A stretch of DNA of 64,000 bases from Terriglobus saanensis SP1PR4 (lineage in GTDB: Bacteria > Acidobacteriota > Terriglobia > Terriglobales > Acidobacteriaceae), in assembly GCF_000179915.2 (NCBI RefSeq), contig NC_014963.1, positions 744,001-808,000 of the forward strand. The letters run 5' to 3'. The position numbers and the translations under genes are program-made. This document shows positions 25,796-34,199 of the stretch, piece by piece. The notes under the pieces are model-generated. The model worked only from the letters and a program-made list of their open reading frames with translations, was not told the origin of the DNA and did not search any database. Within the stretch, counting starts at the first letter, position 1. Every line of letters starts with the position of its first letter.

Positions 25796-27076
25796 ATGAT
25801 GCGTATTCTTATGGCCGCTCACCCGTCTCCCGCCCACGTCAACGCCCTCGTCCGTATAGCGAAGTACCTCCGTAACCAGGGGCACGAAGTAACCTTTTTG
25901 ACCTCATCGGTTTTTGAGGACCTGCTTGCCGGAAGCGGCGTCCGCTTCCTTCCCTTATCGGGGATCGCCAACCACGACTATCGCGAGCGGACCAAGCTGT
26001 TTCCGGAGCTTGCCGCGGAGCAGAGCTATCCACTTTCACTGAATGGTTATATGAAATTTGTAAGCAGCCTCATGCCGGAGGAGTATGAGAGTCTCAAACA
26101 AATTCTCCAGAATGATCCCATGGATCTCATCTTCGTCGATCCGATCTTCTTTGGCGCGCTTCCCTTATTGCTGGATTCCGGGTCCAGACGGCCATCTCTG
26201 ATCTCCATCGGGATGGTGGCCCCACTCCTCAGTCTCCGGGAAAGTTCTCCTTTTACCGGTTATGACGCGTCTCCCGACGGGCTTCGCCGAAATGAAACCG
26301 AGAGACGGAAGTTTAACGATCTGACAGCGCCTGGACGGGCGCATATCGACAGCGCGCTGGCAGCGCTTGGATTGGAGGTGCCCGGAGGGTTTACCTTGAA
26401 TCTTCTGTACACACTACCCGATGCGTTTCTTCAACTCGGTACAGCGGAGTTTGACTTTCCCTCCTCTGACTATCCTCGGAACTTTCGATTCATCGGCCCA
26501 CTTCCTTCTGAGGAGGGCGGGACGTATACGCCGCCGGGTTGGCTGAGCCAACTGGAGGGCCAGAAACCTGTGGTGTTTGTATCGCAGGGAGGCATCGCTA
26601 ATCTCGATCCTGACCAGTTGATCAGACCTGCCCTGGAGGCGTTGCAGCACGAAGAACTCGATCTTGTGGTGACCCAAGGCGGAAGGAATGGTCATTCTCT
26701 TCCGAATGGACCGAATATTCATATTGAGCGATATCTGCCTTACGAATCCATTCTGCCCAAAACGGATGTTTTTCTGACGAATGGTGGATTCAATGGTGTG
26801 CAGCAGGCCCTGGCGTTTGGCGTTCCCGTTATTGTGGCCGGTATAACGGAAGAAAAGCTAATCGTCGGACATCGTGTCGCTCAGTCCGGGGCGGGGCTCA
26901 ATCTCGCCACAAGTAGCCCCTCGAAGGAGCAGATTCACGAGGCGGTGTTTACCGTTCTGAAAGAGAAGGCATTTCGGCAGAAAGCGCGAGAGCTGCAGGC
27001 GAGTTTCGCCCACTACGACGCTCTGCGGACGATCGGGGAAGTCGCGGAAAGCCTGGTAGCAAATTCAAAGAGGTAG
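25796..27076 (+). CDS. UDP-sugar glycosyltransferase, MGT/YjiC type (GT1)
   Basis: 426 residues. GT-B fold: acceptor-binding N-terminus MMRILMAAHPSPAHVNALVRIAKYLRNQGHEVTFLT and donor-binding C-terminus with KPVVFVSQGGIANLDPDQLIRPALEAL and VFLTNGGFNGVQQALAFGVPVIVAGITEEK, the macrolide/flavonoid glycosyltransferase signature. It should transfer a sugar from a nucleotide donor to a small hydrophobic acceptor. The start at 25796 or the next ATG (25799) fits the family N-terminus and the leaderless promoter. A terminator hairpin follows. Such genes often look horizontally acquired; no mobile element is seen here. Confidence 0.92.
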   Translation: MMRILMAAHPSPAHVNALVRIAKYLRNQGHEVTFLTSSVFEDLLAGSGVRFLPLSGIANHDYRERTKLFPELAAEQSYPLSLNGYMKFVSSLMPEEYESLKQILQNDPMDLIFVDPIFFGALPLLLDSGSRRPSLISIGMVAPLLSLRESSPFTGYDASPDGLRRNETERRKFNDLTAPGRAHIDSALAALGLEVPGGFTLNLLYTLPDAFLQLGTAEFDFPSSDYPRNFRFIGPLPSEEGGTYTPPGWLSQLEGQKPVVFVSQGGIANLDPDQLIRPALEALQHEELDLVVTQGGRNGHSLPNGPNIHIERYLPYESILPKTDVFLTNGGFNGVQQALAFGVPVIVAGITEEKLIVGHRVAQSGAGLNLATSSPSKEQIHEAVFTVLKEKAFRQKARELQASFAHYDALRTIGEVAESLVANSKR

Positions 27077-27089
27077 TCTCGCGAGGTGC

Positions 27090-27135
27090 AAAAGAAAAAC
27101 CCCATGTGCCGGTGAGGCCCATGGGGTTTTCCCTT
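27090..27135. terminator. Bidirectional terminator between the glycosyltransferase and TonB receptor genes
   Basis: AAAACCCCAT (27096-27105) pairs with ATGGGGTTTT (27121-27130), flanked by A-rich and T-rich ends, between two convergent genes. Confidence 0.8.
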
Positions 27136-27147
27136 TGCTTTAGAGAA

Positions 27148-30100
27148 CTAAAACAGGAGTTTGAGGCTGAGCTGCAGTTGGCGGCTGGTGGTAGAGGTGG
27201 CTGTAATGACGCCAGCGGTGGGGGAGGTGGCTGCGATGACCTGTGCGGCGGTCGGCTGGGCCGTGGAGGCGGCGTAAGTTGGCGCGGAGGCCAGGATGAC
27301 GGCGTTCGGTGTGGCGAAGTTGGAGTGGTTGAGGAGGTTGAACGCCTCTACGCGGAACTGGGCGCGGAGACGCTCGCCGATCGGTGTGGTGCGGGCCAGT
27401 GAAAGATCCACCGTCGTCAGGCCGGGGCCGATGAGTGAGTCGCGGCTTGCGTTGCCGACGGCGCCCGCGGTGACGGTCGTTCCCGAAAGCTTCGAGAATG
27501 GTGCGATGTAGGCGGTGGGGTCGAACCACTGCGTGACGGAGTGCGGGTAGAGATTGCCGTGGAAGTTCGGGTTCACGTTGGGGCGGACGGGGTTACGCGA
27601 GTCTCCTGAGCCGGTGGGGTTGTAGCCAAGCTGTGGCGAGAAAGGGAAACCGGTCTGTGCCGTGATGATGGTGGAGACCGTCCAGCCGCCGAGCGTCGTG
27701 GAGGCGAGGCGGTTGGAGTTGGCGAAGCGGCGGCCTTTGCCGAAGGGCAGATCGTAGCTGCCGTTGATCGCGGCGAGGTTGCGCACATCGGCGGCGGAGG
27801 GACCCCAGTCGAGGCGGCTGACGTTGGGCACGCTCACGAAGGCCGGGGTGTTGGAAGAGACTGACGTATTCCACGCCGAGCCGTTGTCGAGGTTCTTCGA
27901 CCACGTGTAGACACCACGAAGCTGGAGACCGTTGGCGAAGCGGCGGTGCAGATCCACGGTGAGCGCGTTGTAGAGAATGTTGCCACCGGAGAACCAGCTG
28001 GTTGTGTTGGCTACGTTCGGGTTTGCGAAGACATTGGTCGGGTAATAAATGGTTCCGTTGGCGAGACCCGAGGGGCAGGCGCTGGACGGGCAGAGGACGT
28101 TCGCGGGTTCGTTGGTGTCTCCCGAGAGGATCTGGTGATTGCCGCGTGAGCCGACGTAGCCGATTGTGAGCGACGTTGTGGGCGTCAGTTGCTGCTCAAG
28201 GTGCAGCGTCCAGCTCAGGAGCGTTGGTGTCTTGAGGTCGGGCTGAGTGTTGGAGGGCGAGATCTTGCTGCCAGCAGGTGCGGGCGTGTTGGGCGAGATG
28301 GCGAGCGAAGAGACGGCGACGTTTTTCAACTGCACGGTGGTGTTGAAGGGGGCGGCCTGATCGAAGCGGTAGTTGAGCGTGTCGAGCAGCGAGCGGTAGA
28401 CACCGATGCCTCCGCGCAACGCGGTGTGCCCATTGCCGAAGACGTCATAGGAGAAGCCGACACGCGGGCTGGGCAGGAACTTTGCGTTGTTGGTGGTGAG
28501 GCCGCTGGAGGAGACGGTGGGGTTGGTGTCGATCACGCCATTTGTGAAGAGATAGTTCGCGGCGCGGCCATGGGCTTCGTTCCAGCCGTTGGTGCTTTCG
28601 ACGCGTACGCCGCTGCGCAGCTCGAAGCGGCGCGTGAGCTTCCATGTGTCTTCGACGTAGCCCGCGCCCTGCCACGAGCGCCAGTTGAGACGCGTCGGCG
28701 ATGGCACGACGGAGAAGGTGGCGACGGTACCTTGCAGGAAGGTCGTTAAGTTGGTGAAAGCGGCTTGTCCGGCCTGGTTCTGCGCGAGGTTGTCGTTGGA
28801 CTGCACCCACTGGACGAGGCCGCCGACTTCTATCTGGTGCCGACCGCGCGAGTAGAAGACATGGTCGTCGAAGGTATAGAGGTTGCGCGCGGTGGCGTTG
28901 TTGCTGCCGACGTTCGCGCCAGCCTGCGTGACCTGCGATTGTCCGTTGGAGGCGGTCGAGCCTGCGATGACGATGGCCCCAACCTGTTTTCCGATGACGA
29001 AGGGCGTCGGATTGCTGTTGTCATTCGTCGTGACGATGCCGTTGAAGAAGAAGGAAGCGCGCGAGAAGCCGAGGCGTGCGGTATTGAGGAAGTTCGGCGT
29101 GATGACGTGCTGCTGCTGCACGGAGACCACCTGTTCGCGGATCGTCTCGTAGATGGAGGAGAGCGGGTTTGCCGAAGGCGTAGTGGCGTCGGAGTCGTCG
29201 ACCGTGTAGACGGCAAAGAGGAGATCGCGCGGAGACTGGTTCCAGTCGAAGCGCGTTGTGCCGAAGTTTTCGCGAATGTTTTGAATGGGCGAGGAGAAGG
29301 CCTTGGCGATACCGGAGCCGATGGAGGGACCGTTGGGTGTGGGCCAGAGGGCAAGCAGGGGAGCGACGGCGGGATTCACACCGACGAAGGTCTCTCCACC
29401 AGTGCCGTTGGGAAGAAAGCCCTGGCGTGCACGCGCGTCGGGAACGAGGGTGACATCGGAGAGGCCGAGGTTCTGGCGATAGCTTTCATAGTTCGCGAAG
29501 AGAAGGAGTTTGTCGCGCAGGATGGGACCGCCGAGCGAAGCGCCGAAGTTGTTGCGCTGGAAGGTGGGCAGGCGCTTGGTGGCATTGGGCTGGTCGAAGT
29601 AGTTGCGGGCATCGAGGACGGAGTTGCGGAAGAACTCGTAGGCCGAACCGTGCAGCTTATTGGTGCCGGAGAGGGTGACGATGGAGATCTGCGCGCCTTG
29701 GCGCTTGCCGTAGTTTGCACCGTAGTCGTCGGCGACGACGTTGAACTCGCGCACGGCTTCGACGCCGAGGAGTTGGCCGCTGGTGCCGCCAGGGGTGACG
29801 TTGATGAGCGAGGCCCCGGTGTACTCGATGCCGTTGAGGAGGAAGAGATTGTCCTGCGGACGATGACCGGAGACGGAGAACATATTACCCACGGAGGAGT
29901 TCGAGGTGCCGATGGAGCCAGCGCGCTGGCCGCTGTAGTTCACCGTGGCGGGGTTGAGCGTCATGAGCTGGTCGTAGCTGCGACCGTTGAGGGGAAGCTG
30001 CTTGATCTGGCGTTCGTCGACGAGACCCGAGGTCTGCTGCGTGCTGAGGTTGACGGCGGGAGGCGTGTCCGTCACATCGACCTGCTGCGCGACTTCGCCG

Positions 30101-30423
30101 GCGGCAAGCGAGAGATCGACGGTGATGCTCTGGCCGATGACCAGGCCGATCCCGGATCTGTGCGCCGTCTGGAAGCCCTGCTTTTCTACCGTAATGGTGT
30201 ATGTCCCGACGGGGACGGAGGGCGCGTTGAAGTGGCCGTCGGCCCGTGTGGTGAGGTCGCGCTGGTTGCCGGTTTCTGTGTTGCGCACGTTGACGTGCGC
30301 GTCGGAGACGGTGGCTCCTGAGGCGTCGGTGACGGTTCCTTCTACGGAGCCGCCAACGACCTGGGCGTGGAGGCTGAGGGTGGTGACGAGTGCTGCGAGT
30401 GCGATTCTGGCTAAGGCTTTCAT
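27148..30423 (-). CDS. Oar-like TonB-dependent receptor with carboxypeptidase-regulatory domain
   Basis: 1,091 residues with a signal peptide (cleavage near LHAQ). Residues 25-105 form a CarboxypepD_reg/TTQ-like beta-sandwich (GSVEGTVTDASGATVSDAHVNV). A plug domain follows (QIKQLPLNGRSYDQLMTLNP, DNLFLLNGIEYTG, AVREFNVVADDYGANYGKRQGAQISIVT), then a long beta-barrel with aromatic-rich strands, ending in LQLSLKLLF. This architecture is expanded in acidobacteria and takes up or binds large substrates such as glycans or siderophores. No partner (SusD-like, sigma/anti-sigma) lies next to it. The ATG has AGGAAC upstream. Confidence 0.95.
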   Translation of the reverse strand: MKALARIALAALVTTLSLHAQVVGGSVEGTVTDASGATVSDAHVNVRNTETGNQRDLTTRADGHFNAPSVPVGTYTITVEKQGFQTAHRSGIGLVIGQSITVDLSLAAGEVAQQVDVTDTPPAVNLSTQQTSGLVDERQIKQLPLNGRSYDQLMTLNPATVNYSGQRAGSIGTSNSSVGNMFSVSGHRPQDNLFLLNGIEYTGASLINVTPGGTSGQLLGVEAVREFNVVADDYGANYGKRQGAQISIVTLSGTNKLHGSAYEFFRNSVLDARNYFDQPNATKRLPTFQRNNFGASLGGPILRDKLLLFANYESYRQNLGLSDVTLVPDARARQGFLPNGTGGETFVGVNPAVAPLLALWPTPNGPSIGSGIAKAFSSPIQNIRENFGTTRFDWNQSPRDLLFAVYTVDDSDATTPSANPLSSIYETIREQVVSVQQQHVITPNFLNTARLGFSRASFFFNGIVTTNDNSNPTPFVIGKQVGAIVIAGSTASNGQSQVTQAGANVGSNNATARNLYTFDDHVFYSRGRHQIEVGGLVQWVQSNDNLAQNQAGQAAFTNLTTFLQGTVATFSVVPSPTRLNWRSWQGAGYVEDTWKLTRRFELRSGVRVESTNGWNEAHGRAANYLFTNGVIDTNPTVSSSGLTTNNAKFLPSPRVGFSYDVFGNGHTALRGGIGVYRSLLDTLNYRFDQAAPFNTTVQLKNVAVSSLAISPNTPAPAGSKISPSNTQPDLKTPTLLSWTLHLEQQLTPTTSLTIGYVGSRGNHQILSGDTNEPANVLCPSSACPSGLANGTIYYPTNVFANPNVANTTSWFSGGNILYNALTVDLHRRFANGLQLRGVYTWSKNLDNGSAWNTSVSSNTPAFVSVPNVSRLDWGPSAADVRNLAAINGSYDLPFGKGRRFANSNRLASTTLGGWTVSTIITAQTGFPFSPQLGYNPTGSGDSRNPVRPNVNPNFHGNLYPHSVTQWFDPTAYIAPFSKLSGTTVTAGAVGNASRDSLIGPGLTTVDLSLARTTPIGERLRAQFRVEAFNLLNHSNFATPNAVILASAPTYAASTAQPTAAQVIAATSPTAGVITATSTTSRQLQLSLKLLF

Positions 30424-30550
30424 GGTGTTCCTATACGCGGGATGGTGCGCGCGGGTGTGCGCTTTTGAGGGCTTCTATTTTTTGTTTGTTGAGGAGTTGC
30501 GGGTTTTACTTAGCGACAACAGGGCGTCGTCGGGTGACAACAGGCATCCG

Positions 30551-30608
30551 TTTGTGCGCTCCGCGCGACCCCATTCTTTCGCGATACTGCCGCGAAAGAA
30601 TGGGGCAC
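30551..30608. repeat. TGGGGCAC hairpin repeat (family A), copy 2
   Basis: CCCCATTCTTTCGCG (30569-30583) pairs perfectly with its complement at 30591-30605 around a seven-base loop, then GCAC. It is preceded by TTTGTGCGCTCCGCGCGA as in the other copies. It lies between the TonB receptor gene start and the UPF0324 gene end. Confidence 0.85.
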
Positions 30609-30644
30609 GGGGTTACGCAGGTTTTTCGTGGCGTCTTGGGAAGG

Positions 30645-30684
30645 AAAAGCAGATCCCTTCGCTTCGCTACGGGATGACAAAAAG
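30645..30684. repeat. GATCCCTTCGCTTCGC repeat (family B), copy 1
   Basis: Matches the copy at 39210 over GATCCCTTCGCTTCGCTACGG and the following GATGACAAAA. It lies just beyond the stop of the UPF0324 gene and 36 bases from a family A copy. Confidence 0.8.
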
Positions 30685-30691
30685 GTGGTCC

Positions 30692-31801
30692 TCATCGGCC
30701 AGCTCCGAGGGAGTGGTATGCCCAGAAGACGAGACCGAGGGTGATCAGCGCGATGGCGATCTCGCCCAGGACGCCGACGACGATGGGACGCCAGCCCTGT
30801 CCGACGAGGTCGCGTAGCTGGGTGCGCAGGCCGACACCGGCGAAGGCGGGAAGGAAGGCCCAGCGTGAGAGGTTCGAAAGGCTGGTGAGCTGCCCTTTGG
30901 TGAAGAAGCCTGCTGTGGCGAGGACCGAGATCGCGAGGAAGCCGAGGATGAACTTGGGGAACTTCTGCCAGAGAAAGAGCGCCTTGTTTTTAACGTTCGG
31001 TGCCTTGCCCTTGGACGACCAGTAGACCGCGTAGCCAAGGACGACGAAGCCGATGAAGGCCGAGCGGGCAGTCTTGGCGAGAACGGCAAAGCGTCCGGCC
31101 TCTTCGCCGTAGAGCGCGCCGGTGACGGTGGCTTCGGCGGTATTGTCCACGGCGAGGCCGGTCCACATGCCATAGGCCTGCTGGGTCATATGGAGCGCGT
31201 GGCCGATGAGCGGAAAGGTGAAGAGGGCGATGGCGCCGAGCATCAAGATGGCGGCGATGGCGGTGGAGGTGTCTTCTTCGTCCGGCTCGATCGCGCCCTG
31301 TGCGGCCATGATGGCGGTAACGCCGCAGATGGAGCTGCCGATGGCGAGGAGCGAGGTGAGTTTAGGCGGAAGACCGAAGATTTTGCCCAGCAGCGTCATG
31401 AAGCTCAGCGAGAGCGCCAGCTCAATGAAGACCAGGAAGAGCGAGAGGCCGCCCAGATGCAGGATGTCGTTGAAGAGAAACTTAGCGCCGACGAGGACGA
31501 TGCCGAGCTTGAGCCAGAGTTCGTAGGTGGCAACGCCGGGGGCGAAGATCTTTGAAACACCGATGGTATTGGAGATCAGAAGGCCCAGGATGATGGCCCA
31601 GAGAACGTACTCCATGTGCGGGAAGTAGATATTGCGGGCCTGTAGATTGCGGCCGAGCGTCTCCATCAGTTTGCCGAGAAGACCGATCCCAAAGAGCAGA
31701 GCCATGCCGGGCAGAAGGCGAAGAAAGCCGCTCCCGCCCTCAGAGACATCCTGCGTAGCGTGGCCGTGTTGATTGCGCTCTAGTGTGGCGGAAGGGGACA
31801 T
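30692..31801 (-). CDS. UPF0324/YeiH-family transporter (putative sulfate or sulfite exporter)
   Basis: 369 residues with about ten hydrophobic helices and no signal peptide. Conserved family segments: YVLWAIILGLLISNTIGV, LGIVLVGAKFLFNDIL, LLAIGSSICGVTAIMAAQGAI and WAFLPAFAGVGLRTQL. The family (Cons_hypoth698) is annotated as sulfate exporter from its links to taurine and sulfite metabolism (TauZ, YeiH); transport has rarely been shown directly. The gene follows a 62-residue membrane protein by 24 bases, with CAGGAG overlapping the upstream stop region. Both lie downstream of a cysteine-rich leader peptide and attenuator, which supports a sulfur-related role. Confidence 0.92.
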   Translation of the reverse strand: MSPSATLERNQHGHATQDVSEGGSGFLRLLPGMALLFGIGLLGKLMETLGRNLQARNIYFPHMEYVLWAIILGLLISNTIGVSKIFAPGVATYELWLKLGIVLVGAKFLFNDILHLGGLSLFLVFIELALSLSFMTLLGKIFGLPPKLTSLLAIGSSICGVTAIMAAQGAIEPDEEDTSTAIAAILMLGAIALFTFPLIGHALHMTQQAYGMWTGLAVDNTAEATVTGALYGEEAGRFAVLAKTARSAFIGFVVLGYAVYWSSKGKAPNVKNKALFLWQKFPKFILGFLAISVLATAGFFTKGQLTSLSNLSRWAFLPAFAGVGLRTQLRDLVGQGWRPIVVGVLGEIAIALITLGLVFWAYHSLGAGR

Positions 31802-31825
31802 GGTGGAGGAGCGAGTGTGCTCCTG

Positions 31826-32014
31826 TTAGAACCCGATGCTCGGGATGATGTTGAGGCGAATGAGGATCGCGAGGGTAAGCGCGATGCCGATCGCCAGCAT
31901 GTCGATCTGCGCGGAACCGTACTTGTGGCCGATTGTGGCGACCTTGGGCTGGCTGACAGCGTCAAAACGCGAAACGCGTGCTGCGGTGAGATCGGCTGTG
32001 GTGGTGTAGGGCAT
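31826..32014 (-). CDS. 62-residue single-helix membrane protein upstream of the UPF0324 transporter
   Basis: Starts at the ATG at 32014, with AGGAG eight bases upstream; the open frame extends upstream but only this start has a ribosome site. The N-terminal 35 residues are soluble (MPYTTTADLTAARVSRF...), followed by one hydrophobic helix (MLAIGIALTLAILIRLNI) and a short tail. I know no named family. Its position as first structural gene after the attenuator and just before the transporter suggests an accessory subunit or stabiliser of the transporter. Easily missed by gene finders. Confidence 0.75.
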   Translation of the reverse strand: MPYTTTADLTAARVSRFDAVSQPKVATIGHKYGSAQIDMLAIGIALTLAILIRLNIIPSIGF

Positions 32015-32080
32015 TGCTGACTCCTGAATCCGAATGGGTGAGGCCTGTAACTGTGTGGCCTGCGGTGGGGAGGGTTCCAG

Positions 32081-32120
32081 AAAGAGAAAACCCACGCTGC
32101 CGTTTGGCTCTGTGCGTGGG
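32081..32120 (-). terminator. Intrinsic terminator (attenuator) between leader peptide and transporter genes
   Basis: On the minus strand CCCACGC (32120-32114) pairs with GCGTGGG (32097-32091). An inner GCC/GGC pair of arms closes a four-base loop. TTTTCTCTTT follows directly (32090-32081). It lies 45 bases after the leader peptide stop and 67 bases before the next start codon, so full-length transcription must read through it. Confidence 0.8.
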
Positions 32121-32164
32121 TGGGATGCTCTTATGTCTGGGGCGAGTGTGTGAGGCTCGACTTA

Positions 32165-32248
32165 CTACAGACAACAACAACCGACGCGACAGAGTGTCCC
32201 CGTACAACAGGGGCAACAGCTACAGATCGCGATGGAGTTGGTCAACAC
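32165..32248 (-). CDS. Cysteine-rich leader peptide (27 residues, 9 Cys), leaderless
   Basis: GTG at 32248 opens 27 codons ending in TAG at 32165. Cys stands at residues 9, 11, 12, 14, 15, 20, 24, 25 and 26; eight of the nine codons are TGT and one is TGC. The promoter's -10 ends seven bases before the GTG, so the ribosome would begin on the 5' end of the transcript without a Shine-Dalgarno. An intrinsic terminator and two membrane-protein genes follow. The design fits a translation-coupled sensor of charged Cys-tRNA. Similar leaderless polycysteine peptides regulate sulfur genes in mycobacteria; a link in this organism is inference. A metal-binding peptide is a less likely alternative. Confidence 0.7.
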   Translation of the reverse strand: MLTNSIAICSCCPCCTGTLCRVGCCCL

Positions 32249-32284
32249 TGTAATAAAAATACCTTTGTGGAGTAGATGCGTCAA
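32249..32284 (-). promoter_or_regulatory. Promoter of the cysteine leader/transporter operon
   Basis: Read on the minus strand: TTGACG (32284-32279), a 17-base spacer, then TATTTT (32261-32256). The predicted start point (about 32249) is at the leader peptide's GTG. Confidence 0.6.
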
Positions 32285-32360
32285 GATTGGGGAAGATTCC
32301 GGCGTGGGCGATTTTTCTTTCACAGGGCCGTGAAAGTGCGCGAACGGCAGCGCTGGCGGT

Positions 32361-34004
32361 TTAACCCGCCAGTGCTGCGTCCACGAGAGCCTTGGCTTCC
32401 GTCTGGATCTGTTTCAGGTGGTCTTCGCCCTTGAAGCTCTCGGCGTAGATCTTGTAGACGTCTTCCGTGCCGGAGGGGCGGGCGGCGAACCAGCCGCTCT
32501 CCGTGGCGACCTTCAGGCCGCCGATGGCCGCGCCGTTTCCGGGGGCGTTGGTGAGGACCTGGGTGATCGGTTCTCCGGCCAAGTCCTTTACCTTGACCTG
32601 TTCCGGCGAGAGCTTGCTGAGCTTGGCTTTCTCTTCGCGTGTGGCTGCGGCGTCGATGCGCTGGTAGACGGGCTCGCCGTACTTCGCGGTGAGGTCGGCG
32701 TAGAGCTGGCCAGGGTCTTTGCCCGTGCGTGCGGTCATCTCGGCGGAGAGCAGGCCCATAATGGGACCGTCCTTGTCGGTGGACCAGGGGCCGCCGTCCT
32801 TGCGGAGGAAGCTGGCGCCTGCGGATTCTTCTCCACCGAAGCCTAAGGAACCGTCCATGAGGCCATCCACAAACCACTTGAAGCCCACGGGAACTTCCAG
32901 GAGCTTGCGACCGATGCCAGCGGCGACGCGGTCGATCATCGAGGAAGAGACGAGGGTCTTGCCGATGGCGGCGTCCTTGCCCCATCCCGAGCGGTTGGTG
33001 AAGAGGTACTGGATAGCCACGGCGAGGTAGTGGTTGGGGTTCAGCAGGCCGACGGAGCGAGCGACGATGCCGTGGCGGTCGTGGTCTGTGTCGCAGGCAA
33101 AGGCGACGTCGAACTTGTCCTTCTTCGCGATCATGCTGGCCATGGCGTAGGGCGAGGAGCAGTCCATGCGGATCTTGCCGTCCCAGTCGAGGGTCATGAA
33201 GCGGAAGGTCTGGTCGACCTCGGTGGAGAGGACGGTGAGGGGAAGCTTGTACTGCTCGGCGATGCGCGGCCAGTAGTCCACGCCCGCGCCGCCGAGGGGA
33301 TCCACGGCGAAGGAGAGACCGGAGGAGCGGATGATGTCGAGGTCGAGCACGTCTTCCAGATGGCCGACATACTCGGAGAGGAAGTCGTGCTTCTGCGTGG
33401 TGGAGGCGTTGATCGCCTTCTGGAAGGTGATGCGCTTTACGCCTTCGAGGTGGGCGCGGAGGAGATCGTTCGCGCGATTTTCGACCCACTTGGTGACGTT
33501 GGTGTCCGCAGGGCCGCCGTTGGGCGGGTTGTACTTGAAGCCGCCATCGACGGGAGGATTATGCGAGGGCGTGATGACGATGCCGTCAGAGAGGCCTGTC
33601 GCCCTGCCGTGGTTGTAGGTAAGGATGGCGTGCGAGAGGGCGGGCGTGGGGGTGTAGCGACGCTCGCTGTCGATGAGGGTGGTGACGCCGTTGGCTGCGA
33701 GGACTTCGAGAGCGGAGATGAAGGCAGGCTCGGAGAGGGCGTGCGTATCCATGGCGAGGAAGAGGGGACCGTCGATCTTTTCGCCCGCGCGGTGCTCGCA
33801 GATAGCTTGAGTAATCGCAAGAATGTGCTGCTCGTTGAAGCTGCCAAGGAGGGCCGAACCGCGATGGCCCGAGGTGCCGAAGGCGACGCGCTGCGCTGGC
33901 TGTTCCACATCGGGAAGGATGGCGAAGTACTCCGAGGTGAGGCGAGGAAGGTTCGCGAGCGATGCCGGTGAGGGCAATTTCCCGGCGTTAGGGTTCAGGC
34001 TCAT
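32361..34004 (-). CDS. pgm: Phosphoglucomutase (alpha-D-glucose phosphate-specific)
   Basis: 547 residues from the ATG at 34004, with GGAG nine bases upstream; E. coli Pgm has 546. It interconverts glucose-1-phosphate and glucose-6-phosphate, linking glycolysis to UDP-glucose and glycogen. Visible motifs: [17 protein letters not shown] at the N-terminus, the phosphoserine loop [27 protein letters not shown], the metal loop [14 protein letters not shown], sugar-binding [15 protein letters not shown], and phosphate-binding [17 protein letters not shown]. All residues expected for activity are present. It appears monocistronic. Confidence 0.97.
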   Translation of the reverse strand: MSLNPNAGKLPSPASLANLPRLTSEYFAILPDVEQPAQRVAFGTSGHRGSALLGSFNEQHILAITQAICEHRAGEKIDGPLFLAMDTHALSEPAFISALEVLAANGVTTLIDSERRYTPTPALSHAILTYNHGRATGLSDGIVITPSHNPPVDGGFKYNPPNGGPADTNVTKWVENRANDLLRAHLEGVKRITFQKAINASTTQKHDFLSEYVGHLEDVLDLDIIRSSGLSFAVDPLGGAGVDYWPRIAEQYKLPLTVLSTEVDQTFRFMTLDWDGKIRMDCSSPYAMASMIAKKDKFDVAFACDTDHDRHGIVARSVGLLNPNHYLAVAIQYLFTNRSGWGKDAAIGKTLVSSSMIDRVAAGIGRKLLEVPVGFKWFVDGLMDGSLGFGGEESAGASFLRKDGGPWSTDKDGPIMGLLSAEMTARTGKDPGQLYADLTAKYGEPVYQRIDAAATREEKAKLSKLSPEQVKVKDLAGEPITQVLTNAPGNGAAIGGLKVATESGWFAARPSGTEDVYKIYAESFKGEDHLKQIQTEAKALVDAALAG

Positions 34005-34199
34005 GTTTCGTGTCTCCGTTTGCTTGGAAAGAATACGGCAAAGGACGGGCAAGCGGGACGGGCTGACTGTGATGGAAGATCGTTTTCGCGTAGTTGGGCT
34101 AATTTTTGCAATTACACTGCTGGAAGCAAAATCCGTCCATGGCACAGGACGGCGGCGTGCATCTCTGAGTAGCGATCGTTGATCAGGTAGGCCAAACTT

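Noticed and set aside
28765-30321. 518-residue open frame opposite the TonB receptor gene
   Set aside because: Shadow frame with no recognisable protein pattern.
31962-32216. 84-residue open frame across the leader/terminator region
   Set aside because: It runs through the terminator hairpin, has no ribosome site and no features; the cysteine-rich frame and the 62-residue gene explain the region better.
32091-32284. A known riboswitch class (for example SAM-type) ahead of the transporter
   Set aside because: No conserved riboswitch core was recognised; the only sulfur-related signal is the run of Cys codons.
32318-32335. Hairpin after pgm as an intrinsic terminator
   Set aside because: On the pgm strand the stem is followed by A residues, not T; the T-run is on the wrong side.
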